Below are positions 25,080 through 33,690 of a stretch of 64,000 nt of DNA, piece after piece (positions within the stretch are counted from its first letter, which is position 1; every line of letters begins with the position of its first letter). The position numbers and the translations under genes were made by a program. This DNA is from TMED23 sp913054205 (GTDB lineage: Bacteria; Pseudomonadota; Alphaproteobacteria; Rhodospirillales; UBA2165): assembly GCA_046582495.1 (NCBI GenBank), contig JAYGEG010000067.1:1-64000 (forward strand), given 5' to 3'. A model generated the notes under the pieces. The model was not told the DNA's origin, searched no databases, and worked only from the letters and a program-made list of their open reading frames with translations.

Positions 25080-25316
25080 GCCATCTTGACGACATATATG
25101 GGATCAAGAGGCACATGGGGAGCCGATCGGGAAGTGGGAGACATCATCCAACACCGGTTTTACCTAAGGATTTCAAGTGGTTAGCGCCATATTTACGAAG
25201 TCAGCGCACTATTTATTTCGACACCCCCGTTCACATGGGCCATCGAAATAGGTCAGGGGATAGTCGTTTTAAGGTCTGCTCATCCATACCAAAGACCAAA
25301 CCGTCAGGAAGGACGG
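25080..25316 (+). ncRNA. hairpin-rich leader of nrdAB (candidate structured RNA)
   Basis: Between the promoter and nrdA are about 340 untranslated bases. Four hairpins are visible: 25080-25112 (GCC + TCTTGA paired with TCAAGA + GGC, one bulged A), 25214-25250 (TATTTCGA with TCGAAATA, 8 pairs, inner CCC/GGG possible), 25273-25297 (GGTCT with AGACC) and 25301-25316 (CCGTC, AGGAAG loop, GACGG). A 81-codon ORF across it has no family signal. It does not match the cobalamin riboswitch core that I know. A leader controlling RNR expression is inferred. Confidence 0.4.
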
Positions 25317-25415
25317 ATTAATAGGGGCATGCGATCCTCAGCTTTGAGATCACCGTCATATCAATCCAGCTTCTTGGTTAATGCGAACCAGCAAAGTAAC
25401 GGAGGTCTCTAAATA

Positions 25416-27272
25416 ATGGATGGCAATATGCTGGATTCAATCCAAACGACAAAAGGTCCGCGTGTAAAAACAGACAGCGAGCGGGACGTCAATCTCACCG
25501 ATTTTGGCAAGGCTGTTTTAGAAGATCGTTACTTACTCCCCGACGAAAGCTACCAAGATTTATTTGCCCGCGTTGCCAGTACTTACGGCGATGACGATGA
25601 GCACGCCCAGCGCATTTATTCCTATATGAGCAATCTTTGGTTCATGGCCGCAACACCCGTTCTCAGTAATGGTGGTGCCGGACGCGGATTGCCGATCTCG
25701 TGCTTCTTAAACGAAACCAGTGATAGCCTGGACGGCATTGTTGCCCTTTGGACCGAAAATGTTTGGCTCGCCTCCAGCGGCGGCGGCATTGGCAGCTATT
25801 GGGGCAATCTGCGCTCTATCGGCGAACAGGTCGGCCTGGCCGGCGGCAAAACCTCGGGCGTAATTCCGTTTATTCGGGTGATGGATTCTTTGACGCTTGC
25901 GATCAGTCAAGGCTCGCTGCGCCGCGGCTCGGCGGCGGTCTACCTTCCGGTCAACCACCCCGAAATTGAAGAATTTATTGAACTACGCCGACCAACTGGC
26001 GGCGATCCCAACCGTAAAACGCCCAACCTCCACCACGGCGTTTTGATCTCGGACGCGTTTATGCGGGCGGTTGAAAATGATGAAGAATGGGCTTTGTTGA
26101 GCCCGAAAGATCAGGCTCCTGTGCGCAAAGTTACTGCGCGTTCAATTTGGATCCGGCTTTTGACCGCACGTGTCGAAGTCGGTGAGCCATATCTGATCTT
26201 CTCGGATACCGTCAATAAAGCGATGCCGGAACATCACAAACTTGCCGGCCTGACGGTTAAGACATCAAACCTCTGCAGCGAAATCACCCTGCCGACCGGT
26301 ACCGATCATCTCGGCAATGAGCGCACAGCGGTTTGCTGTTTGTCCTCGCTCAATTTGGAAAAATATAGCGAGTGGAAAGATGATCCAGTCTTCATTGAAG
26401 ATATCATGCGTTTCTTAGATAATGTTCTGCAGGATTTCATCGACCGCGCGCCGGACAATATGGCAAAAGCAAAATACTCAGCCATGCGGGAACGCTCTGT
26501 TGGTCTCGGCGCGATGGGTTTCCATTCCTTCCTGCAAGCCAACATGGTGCCGTTCGAAAGCGCCATGGCAAAAGCCTGGAATTTGAAAATTTTTCGCCAC
26601 ATTCAAGCCGGCGTCGATGCCGCCTCTCAATCTATCGCAGAAGAACGCGGCGCCTGTCCCGATGCCGCCGATTACGGCATGAAGGAGCGTTTCTCTAACA
26701 AAACAGCAATCGCGCCGACGGCTTCAATTTCGATAATTTGCGGCGGTGCCAGCCCTGGCATTGAGCCAATTAGCGGCAATAGCTACATGCACAAAACGCT
26801 GTCCGGTTCCTTCAATGTGCGCAACCGTCATCTCACCGCTTTGCTGGAAGAAAAAGGCTGCAATGACGAAGAGACTTGGAGTTCCATTACCGTCAAAGAA
26901 GGCTCGGTTCAGCATTTGGATTGCCTGACCCAAGATGAAAAGGATGTATTTAAAACCGCGTTTGAGTTGGATCAACGCTGGGTGATTGAGCTCGCAGCCG
27001 ACCGCACGCCTTATATTGATCAGGCGCAATCGGTGAACGTCTTCTTGCCGGCAGATGTCCACAAACGCGATCTCCACCAAATTCACTTTACCGCCTGGAA
27101 GCGCGGCATGAAGAGTCTTTATTATTGTCGCTCCAAATCAATCCAACGGGCCGAAGATGTCTCAACCAAAGACGCAGGCTTCGAGAGCGCCAATGATGCG
27201 ATTGCAATCGAGCAGCCATTAGCTGCATCAAGTGAATCAACAGATTACGAAGAATGCTTGGCCTGTCAGTAG
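25416..27272 (+). CDS. nrdA: ribonucleoside-diphosphate reductase subunit alpha (class Ia)
   Basis: 618 residues. The start is preceded by GGAGG. NrdA reduces ribonucleotides with a thiyl radical. Visible are the first redox Cys in GLPISCFLNE, the NLCSEITLPTG radical loop (Asn, Cys, Glu), the second redox Cys in TAVCCLSSLNL, the radical-transfer Tyr pair in MKSLYYCRS and the C-terminal shuttle ECLACQ. There is no N-terminal ATP-cone, so dATP overall-activity control through this subunit should be missing; this also explains the short length. It precedes nrdB by 48 bases. Confidence 0.96.
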   Translation: MDGNMLDSIQTTKGPRVKTDSERDVNLTDFGKAVLEDRYLLPDESYQDLFARVASTYGDDDEHAQRIYSYMSNLWFMAATPVLSNGGAGRGLPISCFLNETSDSLDGIVALWTENVWLASSGGGIGSYWGNLRSIGEQVGLAGGKTSGVIPFIRVMDSLTLAISQGSLRRGSAAVYLPVNHPEIEEFIELRRPTGGDPNRKTPNLHHGVLISDAFMRAVENDEEWALLSPKDQAPVRKVTARSIWIRLLTARVEVGEPYLIFSDTVNKAMPEHHKLAGLTVKTSNLCSEITLPTGTDHLGNERTAVCCLSSLNLEKYSEWKDDPVFIEDIMRFLDNVLQDFIDRAPDNMAKAKYSAMRERSVGLGAMGFHSFLQANMVPFESAMAKAWNLKIFRHIQAGVDAASQSIAEERGACPDAADYGMKERFSNKTAIAPTASISIICGGASPGIEPISGNSYMHKTLSGSFNVRNRHLTALLEEKGCNDEETWSSITVKEGSVQHLDCLTQDEKDVFKTAFELDQRWVIELAADRTPYIDQAQSVNVFLPADVHKRDLHQIHFTAWKRGMKSLYYCRSKSIQRAEDVSTKDAGFESANDAIAIEQPLAASSESTDYEECLACQ

Positions 27273-27320
27273 AACAGGCGTTACGATCCCTAAAATAGGG
27301 TGGGTGAGGAATAAAAATAA

Positions 27321-28280
27321 ATGTCGTTATTAGACGCTAATCCGGTTTACAAACCGTTCGAATATCCCTGGTGCTATGATGCCTGGTTAATCCAGCAACA
27401 AGTTCATTGGTTGCCGGAAGAAGTGCCTTTGGCGGACGATGTCAAAGATTGGCATCACAAGCTTTCAGAATCTGAACAACATCTCATGACCCAGATTTTC
27501 CGCTTCTTCACCCAGTCGGATATCGAGGTTAACAATTGTTATATGAAACATTACGCGCAGGTGTTTCAGCCTACCGAAGTGCAAATGATGCTGGCGGCAT
27601 TCTCCAACATCGAAACCGTACATATCGCTGCTTATTCCCATTTGCTTGATACCATCGGCATGCCGGAAACAGAATATTCGGCCTTCCTTCAATACAAAGA
27701 AATGAAGGATAAGTTCGATTACATGCAGGGTTTCAATGTCGATTCCAAAGCCGATATTGCCCGCACCCTTGCCGTATTCGGTGCCTTTACCGAAGGCCTG
27801 CAATTGTTTGCCAGTTTTGCCATGTTATTGAATTTCCCGCGCTTCAACAAAATGAAGGGCATGGGCCAGATTGTTACCTGGTCAGTCCGGGATGAAAGCC
27901 TGCATTGCCAATCAACGATTAGATTGTTCAAGACGTTTTTATCTGAGAACCCGGAAATCAATACACCGGAATTGGAACGAGACCTCTACAAGTCCTGTGA
28001 GACCATCGTTACCCATGAAGACGCCTTTATTGATTTGGCCTTTGGTCTGGGGCCGGTAGAAGGACTGACGGCGGCGGATGTTAAATCCTATATTCGCTAC
28101 ATTGCTGACCGCCGATTATCGCAGCTCGGCCTTCAACCAATCTATCAAATCGAAAAACACCCGCTGCCCTGGCTGGACGCTATGCTTAATGCCGTTGAGC
28201 ACGCCAATTTCTTTGAAAATAAAGCGACCGAATACTCCAAAGCAGCAACTCAAGGCACTTGGGAAGAAGCTTTCGATTAG
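27321..28280 (+). CDS. nrdB: ribonucleoside-diphosphate reductase subunit beta (class Ia)
   Basis: 319 residues. The radical-generating subunit carries a dinuclear metal site. The ligand helices are recognisable: the acidic residue near DWHHKLSESEQH, Glu98 and His101 in SNIETVHIAAYSHLL, with the radical Tyr at 105 (ExxHxxxY spacing as in E. coli), Glu in TEGLQLFASF and E-x-x-H in RDESLHCQ. The presence of Tyr argues for a tyrosyl-radical enzyme rather than the Tyr-less class Ic. It ends 4 bases inside the convergent response-regulator remnant. Confidence 0.95.
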   Translation: MSLLDANPVYKPFEYPWCYDAWLIQQQVHWLPEEVPLADDVKDWHHKLSESEQHLMTQIFRFFTQSDIEVNNCYMKHYAQVFQPTEVQMMLAAFSNIETVHIAAYSHLLDTIGMPETEYSAFLQYKEMKDKFDYMQGFNVDSKADIARTLAVFGAFTEGLQLFASFAMLLNFPRFNKMKGMGQIVTWSVRDESLHCQSTIRLFKTFLSENPEINTPELERDLYKSCETIVTHEDAFIDLAFGLGPVEGLTAADVKSYIRYIADRRLSQLGLQPIYQIEKHPLPWLDAMLNAVEHANFFENKATEYSKAATQGTWEEAFD

Positions 28281-28800
28281 TTTCTTTTGATCGCTGATCG
28301 GATGGTCGACACCAACTGCTCGTTACTGGTGAGCGATTTAACCAGCGTCGCTTTGATGTCATCAGAGGCTGTCGAGAATTTTATTTCCTTCGCTGAAAAT
28401 ACGATAAAGGGCGGCGCAGCTAATTCGGATTCATGCGCCACAGCAAACAAATCTTCGCCCGCCCCATCCGGCAACATCAAATCAAGCACCACCAGATCGA
28501 AACTGCGGGTACGCAAATAATTTTTGCCCTCCGCCAAACTCGCCGCCAACGTGACAGTTGCCACATCCTCAACCAGGGTTGAAACGACGCGCGCAACATC
28601 CAAATTATCTTCAACATGAAGGATTTGGGGTTTAGCCGCCGCCCCGGTTTGAATAGCACGGTGCAATGCCCGGTTTAGATATTCATGATCAATCGGCTTT
28701 TGAATCCAATCTATGATCCCAAAGGCATGGCCATTTAGCTCATTTTTGCCTTCGACAGCCTTGGCTGAAACCACCACAATCGGGAGATCTCGAGTAGAAC
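28277..28800 (-). pseudogene. 3' remnant of a multi-receiver response regulator or hybrid kinase
   Basis: The remnant begins in the second half of one receiver domain (RDLPIVVVSAKAVEGKNEL, then a DWIQKPIDHEYL block with the conserved Lys-Pro) and continues into a complete second receiver with acidic pocket ILHVEDN and phosphoacceptor Asp in FDLVVLDLMLPDG. The 5' part, including any kinase or output domain, is missing: similarity ends around 28800 where an unrelated plus-strand fragment begins. A Met at 28777 could still start a two-receiver protein, but the first domain lacks its phosphorylation site. Confidence 0.7.
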
Positions 28801-29054
28801 CAACAATTTTCGAGATCGACCCAAGCCAGATCGACCAACGGGCCTATCACCTGGAGCTTCGCCGCGTTGCTTGCAAAACCCGAAGAGAAATGTTTCGCAA
28901 TCTCTGGAATAAAATTGCACGTTCCTTAAAATCTCCCCAGTTTGTCGAAAATCGATTAGCCAAAGAACAACAGCTCAAAGATACGTATCTCGAAAAAATC
29001 GAGAACGAAGCGCCGACGTATATCAAAGGCTGGATAAAATCCGGTGGTTGGTAA
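28797..29054 (+). pseudogene. 5'-truncated ORF of unknown function
   Basis: From about 28797 the plus strand encodes a charged, mostly helical ~80-residue tail (DPSQIDQRAYHLELRRVACK, then EMFRNLWNKIARSLKSP) ending at TAA 29052-29054 with KGWIKSGGW. A Met at 28713 lies inside the antisense response regulator, so the first 30 or so residues of that ORF are chimeric. No family is assigned. It meets the response-regulator fragment head to head. Confidence 0.4.
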
Positions 29055-29083
29055 GCTAATAATCAATTAATCGGGGATACCAA

Positions 29084-29820
29084 ATGTTTACAGAAGTATT
29101 AGATCAAAGCCTTGCCATCGCTGCTATTGTCGCTTTTGTCAGCGCCATGATCCAAGGCTATTCCGGTTTTGGCGGCGGTCTCGTCATCATTCCTATCTTA
29201 GCTGTTTTATGGGGGCCCATTGAAGCAATAGCCATCACCGCCGCAGCCGCCCTTATTGGCAATTTTTTGCTCTGGCCGGAAGCTGTGAAAAAAGCGAATT
29301 GGGCGGAAGCCGCACCACTTTCAATCGCCCTCGCCATCTCGATTCCACTGAGTTTACTTTTTTTGGTGTCCGCCGATCCTGTGATTATTCGGCGTGGCAT
29401 GGGTGTTTTTATCCTCGTCGCAGCATTTATCTTAATGAGCGGCTGGACCTATTCCGGCAAGCGAAATGTTGTTGCCAGTGCCACGGCGGGCGCTTTGGCC
29501 GGCGGCATAACAGGCGGTTTTGGCATTCCTGGAGGACCTTTTTTGTCATTTATTATCTTTCATCACCCGACGCGCCACCCGTTCAGCGCGCTAATATTAT
29601 TGTTTCGGTCGCCGTGGCAATCGTATTTTTACTAGTTGGGATGATCGTCGAAGGTGCTTATACTGAGGCAACAATTGCGCGCACCATTATTGTCGTACCA
29701 CTTTTTATCCTAGGTGCCTGGTGTGGACGAACATTGTTTACAATCGCCCCGTTCGCTTGGTTCAAAAAAATAACCTACGCCATTCTTATTGCGACGGGCG
29801 TATCGATCCTGGCGATTTAA
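29084..29820 (+). pseudogene. TauE/SafE family exporter, frameshifted
   Basis: The first frame gives MFTEVLDQSLAIAAIVAFVS and the QGYSGFGGGLVIIPIL repeat motif, membrane segments and GGITGGFGIPGG. At a T6 run (29539-29544) the frame is lost; with one more T it continues as FFVIYYLSSPDAPPVQRANI and three more hydrophobic helices to the stop at 29820. This aligns with the intact paralogue at 5070 (AYPDSARVQRANIV). Whether the gene is dead, misassembled or rescued by slippage cannot be decided here. Confidence 0.8.
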
Positions 29821-29870
29821 AATTTAATTGCTTTCCTTTCGAATGCGGATTTTTGGCGTTATGTTAGGCT

Positions 29871-30341
29871 ATGATCCATGAAACCATAGCCGAACTAGCC
29901 GATAGCCTGCCGCCTAAACAGCGCTTTCTGGGGCTTGATGTCGGCTCCAAGACCATTGGACTTGCTGTTTCTGACAGTGATTTAAAAGTCGCAACAGCGA
30001 TCGATACAATCCGGCGCTCTAAATTCACCAAAGATTTTGAGCTTCTCACAGAGATCATTGAGGGGCGCGACATTGGTGGTCTGATCATTGGACTGCCGGT
30101 GAGCATGGATGGCACTGAAGGCCCCGCTTGCCAATCTATCCGCCAATTCGGCACCAACATACTGGATCGCATGGACATCAACATTGCCTTCTGGGATGAA
30201 CGATTATCAACCTCCGCGGTTCAGCGGTTTCTGACCGACGAAGCAGATATGACTCGCAAGCGACGGGGAGAAGTGGTTGATAAATTAGCTGCCGCCTACA
30301 TATTGCAAGGCGCACTTGATTCGCTTCAGAACAACAATTGA
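29871..30341 (+). CDS. ruvX: putative pre-16S rRNA nuclease / Holliday junction resolvase YqgF
   Basis: 156 residues of the RNase H-like YqgF family. The catalytic motif FLGLDVGSKTIGLAVSD lies near residue 20, VIGLPVSMDGTEG-like GLIIGLPVSMDGTEGPAC follows, and the late acidic motif is WDERLSTSAVQRFL with D-KLAAAYILQ near the C-terminus. It trims 16S rRNA 5' ends in E. coli. It precedes pyrB, an order common in alphaproteobacteria. Confidence 0.93.
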   Translation: MIHETIAELADSLPPKQRFLGLDVGSKTIGLAVSDSDLKVATAIDTIRRSKFTKDFELLTEIIEGRDIGGLIIGLPVSMDGTEGPACQSIRQFGTNILDRMDINIAFWDERLSTSAVQRFLTDEADMTRKRRGEVVDKLAAAYILQGALDSLQNNN

Positions 30342-30419
30342 TAGTCCGCTGAAATAAAAGCAAAAAATCCTAAATTGGAGACTTGCCCATTTCAAAAGTC
30401 GTCCCTATAGTGCGCCTTT

Positions 30420-31391
30420 ATGGCAAACAGCCCTAAAAAATCCCCCTATCCGCACCGCCATCTCCTAGGCATTGAAGGCCTATCCGTCCAGGAAATCTCC
30501 CATATTCTTCAGAAATCTGATGAATATGTCGGACAGAATCGCCAGACAGATAAGAAAGTTGACGTGCTGCGCGGGCGAACGGTTATCAATTTATTCTTTG
30601 AAGATTCAACCAGAACCCGCACATCTTTCGAGCTGGCCGGTAAACGTCTAAGCGCTGACGTCATTAATATGACGGTGCAAAGTTCCTCGGTGAATAAAGG
30701 TGAGACGCTAATCGATACAGCTTCTACCTTGAACGCCATGCACCCGGATGTACTGGTCGTACGCCATGGACAATCAGGTGCAGTCCAGCTGTTATCCGAA
30801 AAGGTTAATTGTGCGGTCATAAATGCCGGCGACGGCAGTCACGAGCATCCCACTCAAGCCCTCCTCGATGCTCTCACCATTCAACGGCGCCGCGGCAAGC
30901 TTGAAGGCCTCAAAATAGCGATTTGCGGTGACATTTTGCACTCACGGGTCGCCAGATCGAACATCTACTTGCTGATGACAATGGGCGCTCAGGTAAATTT
31001 GGTCGCGCCGATGACCTTGCTGCCGACAGGCGCAGAAAATTGGGGCGTCAAGGTTTTCAACAACATGAAGGAAGGTCTCAAAGACTGCGACATTGTAATG
31101 ATGCTGCGTCTGCAAAATGAACGCATGCAAGGCAACTTCTTTCCCTCGGTTCGCGAATATTTCCATTTCTTCGGCCTCGATTATGAAAAACTCTCTGTGG
31201 CAAAACCGGACGCCTTGATCATGCATCCGGGACCCGCAAACCGAGGTGTCGAGATCGATTCAGAAGTAGCCGACGATTACAGCCGCAGCGTCATCCGCGA
31301 GCAAGTTGAGATGGGTGTCGCGGTTCGCATGGCCTGTCTCGATATATTGTCCAATAACCTTCAGTTAGAAATGCAGGAGGCAGCAAATTGA
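30420..31391 (+). CDS. pyrB: aspartate carbamoyltransferase catalytic subunit
   Basis: 323 residues. It condenses carbamoyl phosphate and aspartate, the committed step of pyrimidine synthesis. The carbamoyl phosphate site is FFEDSTRTRTSFELAGKRL near residue 60, with the SSVNKGETL loop, HEHPTQALLDALTI and the aspartate-site segment MMLRLQNERM. HPGPANRGVEI is near the C-terminus. The stop overlaps the TTG start of pyrC', so the two proteins are probably produced in fixed ratio. Confidence 0.97.
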   Translation: MANSPKKSPYPHRHLLGIEGLSVQEISHILQKSDEYVGQNRQTDKKVDVLRGRTVINLFFEDSTRTRTSFELAGKRLSADVINMTVQSSSVNKGETLIDTASTLNAMHPDVLVVRHGQSGAVQLLSEKVNCAVINAGDGSHEHPTQALLDALTIQRRRGKLEGLKIAICGDILHSRVARSNIYLLMTMGAQVNLVAPMTLLPTGAENWGVKVFNNMKEGLKDCDIVMMLRLQNERMQGNFFPSVREYFHFFGLDYEKLSVAKPDALIMHPGPANRGVEIDSEVADDYSRSVIREQVEMGVAVRMACLDILSNNLQLEMQEAAN

Positions 31392-32734
31392 CTGGTATTT
31401 GGACAGCGGCGCGCCCCGATGAAACACTTGGCCAGAAAGCTTATATAAATGTGCGATTGCTCGACCCGGCGAGTGGATTGGACGTCATTTGTGATGCCGA
31501 GGGCGGCGTGCTGACGAACGGCGAGAAAATTGCCGATATTGGTCCGGACATTTTTAAAAAAGGGCCGCCAAAAGGTGCCGAAGTTATCGATTGCGGCGGC
31601 TTCTGCCTCAGCCCTGGTCTCGTCGATATACGCGTACAAGTGAGAGAACCCGGCTACGAACATAAAGGCACGATCGAAAGCGCTGGCAGGTCGGCGACCG
31701 CCGGCGGCGTTACGACAATGGTCTGCCTGCCCAACACCGACCCGATTATTTCTGATATGTCGCAAGTCGAATTTGTTGCCCGGCGCGCCCGCAAAATCGG
31801 CCTCACAAAAATTTACCCCTACGCTGCACTGACAAAAGGACTAGAAGGCAAAGAGCTGACGGAGATTGGCATTCTCGCCGAAACCGGCGCCGTCGCCTTT
31901 ACCGATGGCGACCGCGCGATTGCCAATGCTCAAGTGCTACGCCGCGCGCTCAGCTATGCCCGCACCTACGATCTGCTCATCGTTCAACATGCAGAAGAGC
32001 CATCACTGGTTAACCGTGAAGGCATGAATTCCGGCGAAACAGCTACTCGGCTGGGTCTGCCCGGCATTCCGCCGGAAGCTGAAATTATCATCGTTGAGCG
32101 CGATTTACGTCTGGTTGAAATGACCGGCGGCAAGCTCCACTTTGGCCACATCTCTACCGGCGAAGCCGTTGACGTTATCCGCAAAGGCAAAAAACGCGGT
32201 CTGAATATCACCTGTGATACCGCACCGCCGTATTTTGCCCTCAATGACCAATCTGTTGGCGAATACCGGACGTTTTCCAAATTATCGCCACCGCTTAGAT
32301 CAGAGAGTGACCGCCTCGCCATTGTCGAAGGCATCAAGGACGGCACGATTGATGCAATTGCCAGCGACCATACGCCGCAAGATGCTGACAGCAAGCGCCT
32401 GCCCTTCACACAAGCCGAAACCGGCGGCGTCGGTCTCGAGACCTTGCTTGCCGTAAGCCTCGATCTTTATCACAACAAAGTCATGTCGCTGCTGGAGGTC
32501 CTCGCCAAAATCACCTATATGCCGGCTGAACTTTTGAAATTGCCCGCCGGCAAGCTCACCAAAGGAGCTGCGGCAGATATTATGGTGTTCGATCCCGAGC
32601 GCGGCTGGCAGGTCAAAGATACAGATCTTGCCAGTAAAGCCAAGAACACGCCTTTCGATTTAAGGCTGGTGCAAGGCGTCGTACTCCGTACCGTCATTGA
32701 CGGACGCACCGTATACCGACTGGAAGAAGACTAA
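31388..32734 (+). CDS. dihydroorotase-like protein, probably non-catalytic PyrC'
   Basis: 448 residues beginning with TTG overlapping the pyrB stop. The amidohydrolase fold is clear, but the first metal motif HxH reads RVQ (Arg82, Gln84 in DIRVQVREPG). The later His residues in IVQHAEEPS and LHFGHIST and the SDHTPQDAD block remain. Such PyrB-linked homologues in alphaproteobacteria and pseudomonads are thought to be structural partners of aspartate carbamoyltransferase, with an active dihydroorotase encoded elsewhere. Whether residual activity exists cannot be told. Confidence 0.85.
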   Translation: MTGIWTAARPDETLGQKAYINVRLLDPASGLDVICDAEGGVLTNGEKIADIGPDIFKKGPPKGAEVIDCGGFCLSPGLVDIRVQVREPGYEHKGTIESAGRSATAGGVTTMVCLPNTDPIISDMSQVEFVARRARKIGLTKIYPYAALTKGLEGKELTEIGILAETGAVAFTDGDRAIANAQVLRRALSYARTYDLLIVQHAEEPSLVNREGMNSGETATRLGLPGIPPEAEIIIVERDLRLVEMTGGKLHFGHISTGEAVDVIRKGKKRGLNITCDTAPPYFALNDQSVGEYRTFSKLSPPLRSESDRLAIVEGIKDGTIDAIASDHTPQDADSKRLPFTQAETGGVGLETLLAVSLDLYHNKVMSLLEVLAKITYMPAELLKLPAGKLTKGAAADIMVFDPERGWQVKDTDLASKAKNTPFDLRLVQGVVLRTVIDGRTVYRLEED

Positions 32735-32738
32735 TTCA

Positions 32739-33368
32739 ATGCCCGAAAATATGATTGAGCTCGTCTCAATGGCGCATCTTATTGTCGCGTTGTTTGCTTA
32801 TTTACTGGGCTCCATTCCTTTTGGCTTGGTGCTGACGCGCCTTGCAGGTCTTGGCGATATTCGTGAAATCGGCTCCGGCAATGTCGGTGCCACTAATGTG
32901 CTGCGCACCGGCAATAAACCACTCGCTTTGCTGACATTGGTATTGGATGCCGGTAAAGGCGGAATTGCCGCGCTCATTGCCTATCATCTCTACCCCGGCG
33001 GAGAGGAAGGGCTCGACTTTGCGATAATCGCCGGCCTGGCTGCTGTGATCGGTCACAACTTCCCTGTTTGGCTTAAATTTAAAGGCGGCAAAGGCGTTGC
33101 AACGACGCTCGGCACGTTGATAGCTGTGTATTGGCCGGTCGGGCTAGCAGCTTGTATTACCTGGGCCATTATTGCAGCAATTTTTCGTTATTCATCCCTA
33201 GCGGCATTGGTCGGACTAGCCGCCTCGCCGTTCTATGCGTGGTTTATGGGCGCAGAAAAAGTTGCCGTCCTAGCCGCACTCCTGGCAATCCTCGCCTTTA
33301 TTCGCCATCACGAAAACATCAGGCGATTAATCAAAGGCGAAGAAAAAAAAATCGTCAAGAAATCTTAA
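32739..33368 (+). CDS. plsY: glycerol-3-phosphate acyltransferase PlsY
   Basis: 209 residues from the ATG at 32739, 4 bases after pyrC'. An internal Met at residue 9 (MAHLIVALF) is an alternative. About five membrane helices. The three PlsY active-site motifs are visible: GSIPFGLVLTR, GSGNVGATNVLRTGNK and the GHNFPVWLKFKGGKGVATTLG loop. It transfers acyl from acyl-phosphate to glycerol 3-phosphate in the inner membrane. Position between pyrC' and dprA is typical. Confidence 0.95.
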   Translation: MPENMIELVSMAHLIVALFAYLLGSIPFGLVLTRLAGLGDIREIGSGNVGATNVLRTGNKPLALLTLVLDAGKGGIAALIAYHLYPGGEEGLDFAIIAGLAAVIGHNFPVWLKFKGGKGVATTLGTLIAVYWPVGLAACITWAIIAAIFRYSSLAALVGLAASPFYAWFMGAEKVAVLAALLAILAFIRHHENIRRLIKGEEKKIVKKS

Positions 33369-33403
33369 CGGCGTAAAGAGTTTCTCACCAGCATGACGAA
33401 ATA

Positions 33404-33690
33404 TCAGTTTGAAGGTTCCACCGCTTGCTGTCTTTTGGCGAGTGCGTATTCAACACCTTTCGCTACAAAAAAAGTCGTTATGCATGCCAAAGGTATTAAT
33501 TGACGCCCCATTTCATAATAAAGTCCACTTAAGAACATGGCCGGCACCAAAGTGACCCAAAATCCAATCCAAATGCTGAAGGCAGCCCAATATTCGGAAC
33601 GGATGGCCGAAATTTCTTTTTCCGGGTCTTTAAAAACAAAAATTGCCAATACGGCTAAAATAATCCCGCCCGCCGTCGGATATCTCGTAT
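33404..33690 (-). other. fragment of a membrane protein gene (antisense to the chimeric dprA start)
   Basis: The minus strand encodes about 95 residues with three hydrophobic stretches: PTAGGIILAVLAIFVF, YWAAFSIWIGFWVTLVPAMF and PLACITTFFVAKGVEYAL, ending KRQQAVEPSN. The ORF continues upstream into the complement of dprA, where it has no membrane character. It therefore looks like a 3' gene remnant joined to dprA near 33690. No family is assigned. Confidence 0.4.

Noticed and set aside
25080..25316. cobalamin riboswitch in the nrd leader
   Set aside because: The B12-box and conserved core were not found, and class Ia RNR does not use cobalamin.
25076..25321. 81-codon ORF across the nrd leader
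   Set aside because: It has no family signal, and the segment is better explained by successive hairpins. A leader peptide cannot be excluded but is not supported.
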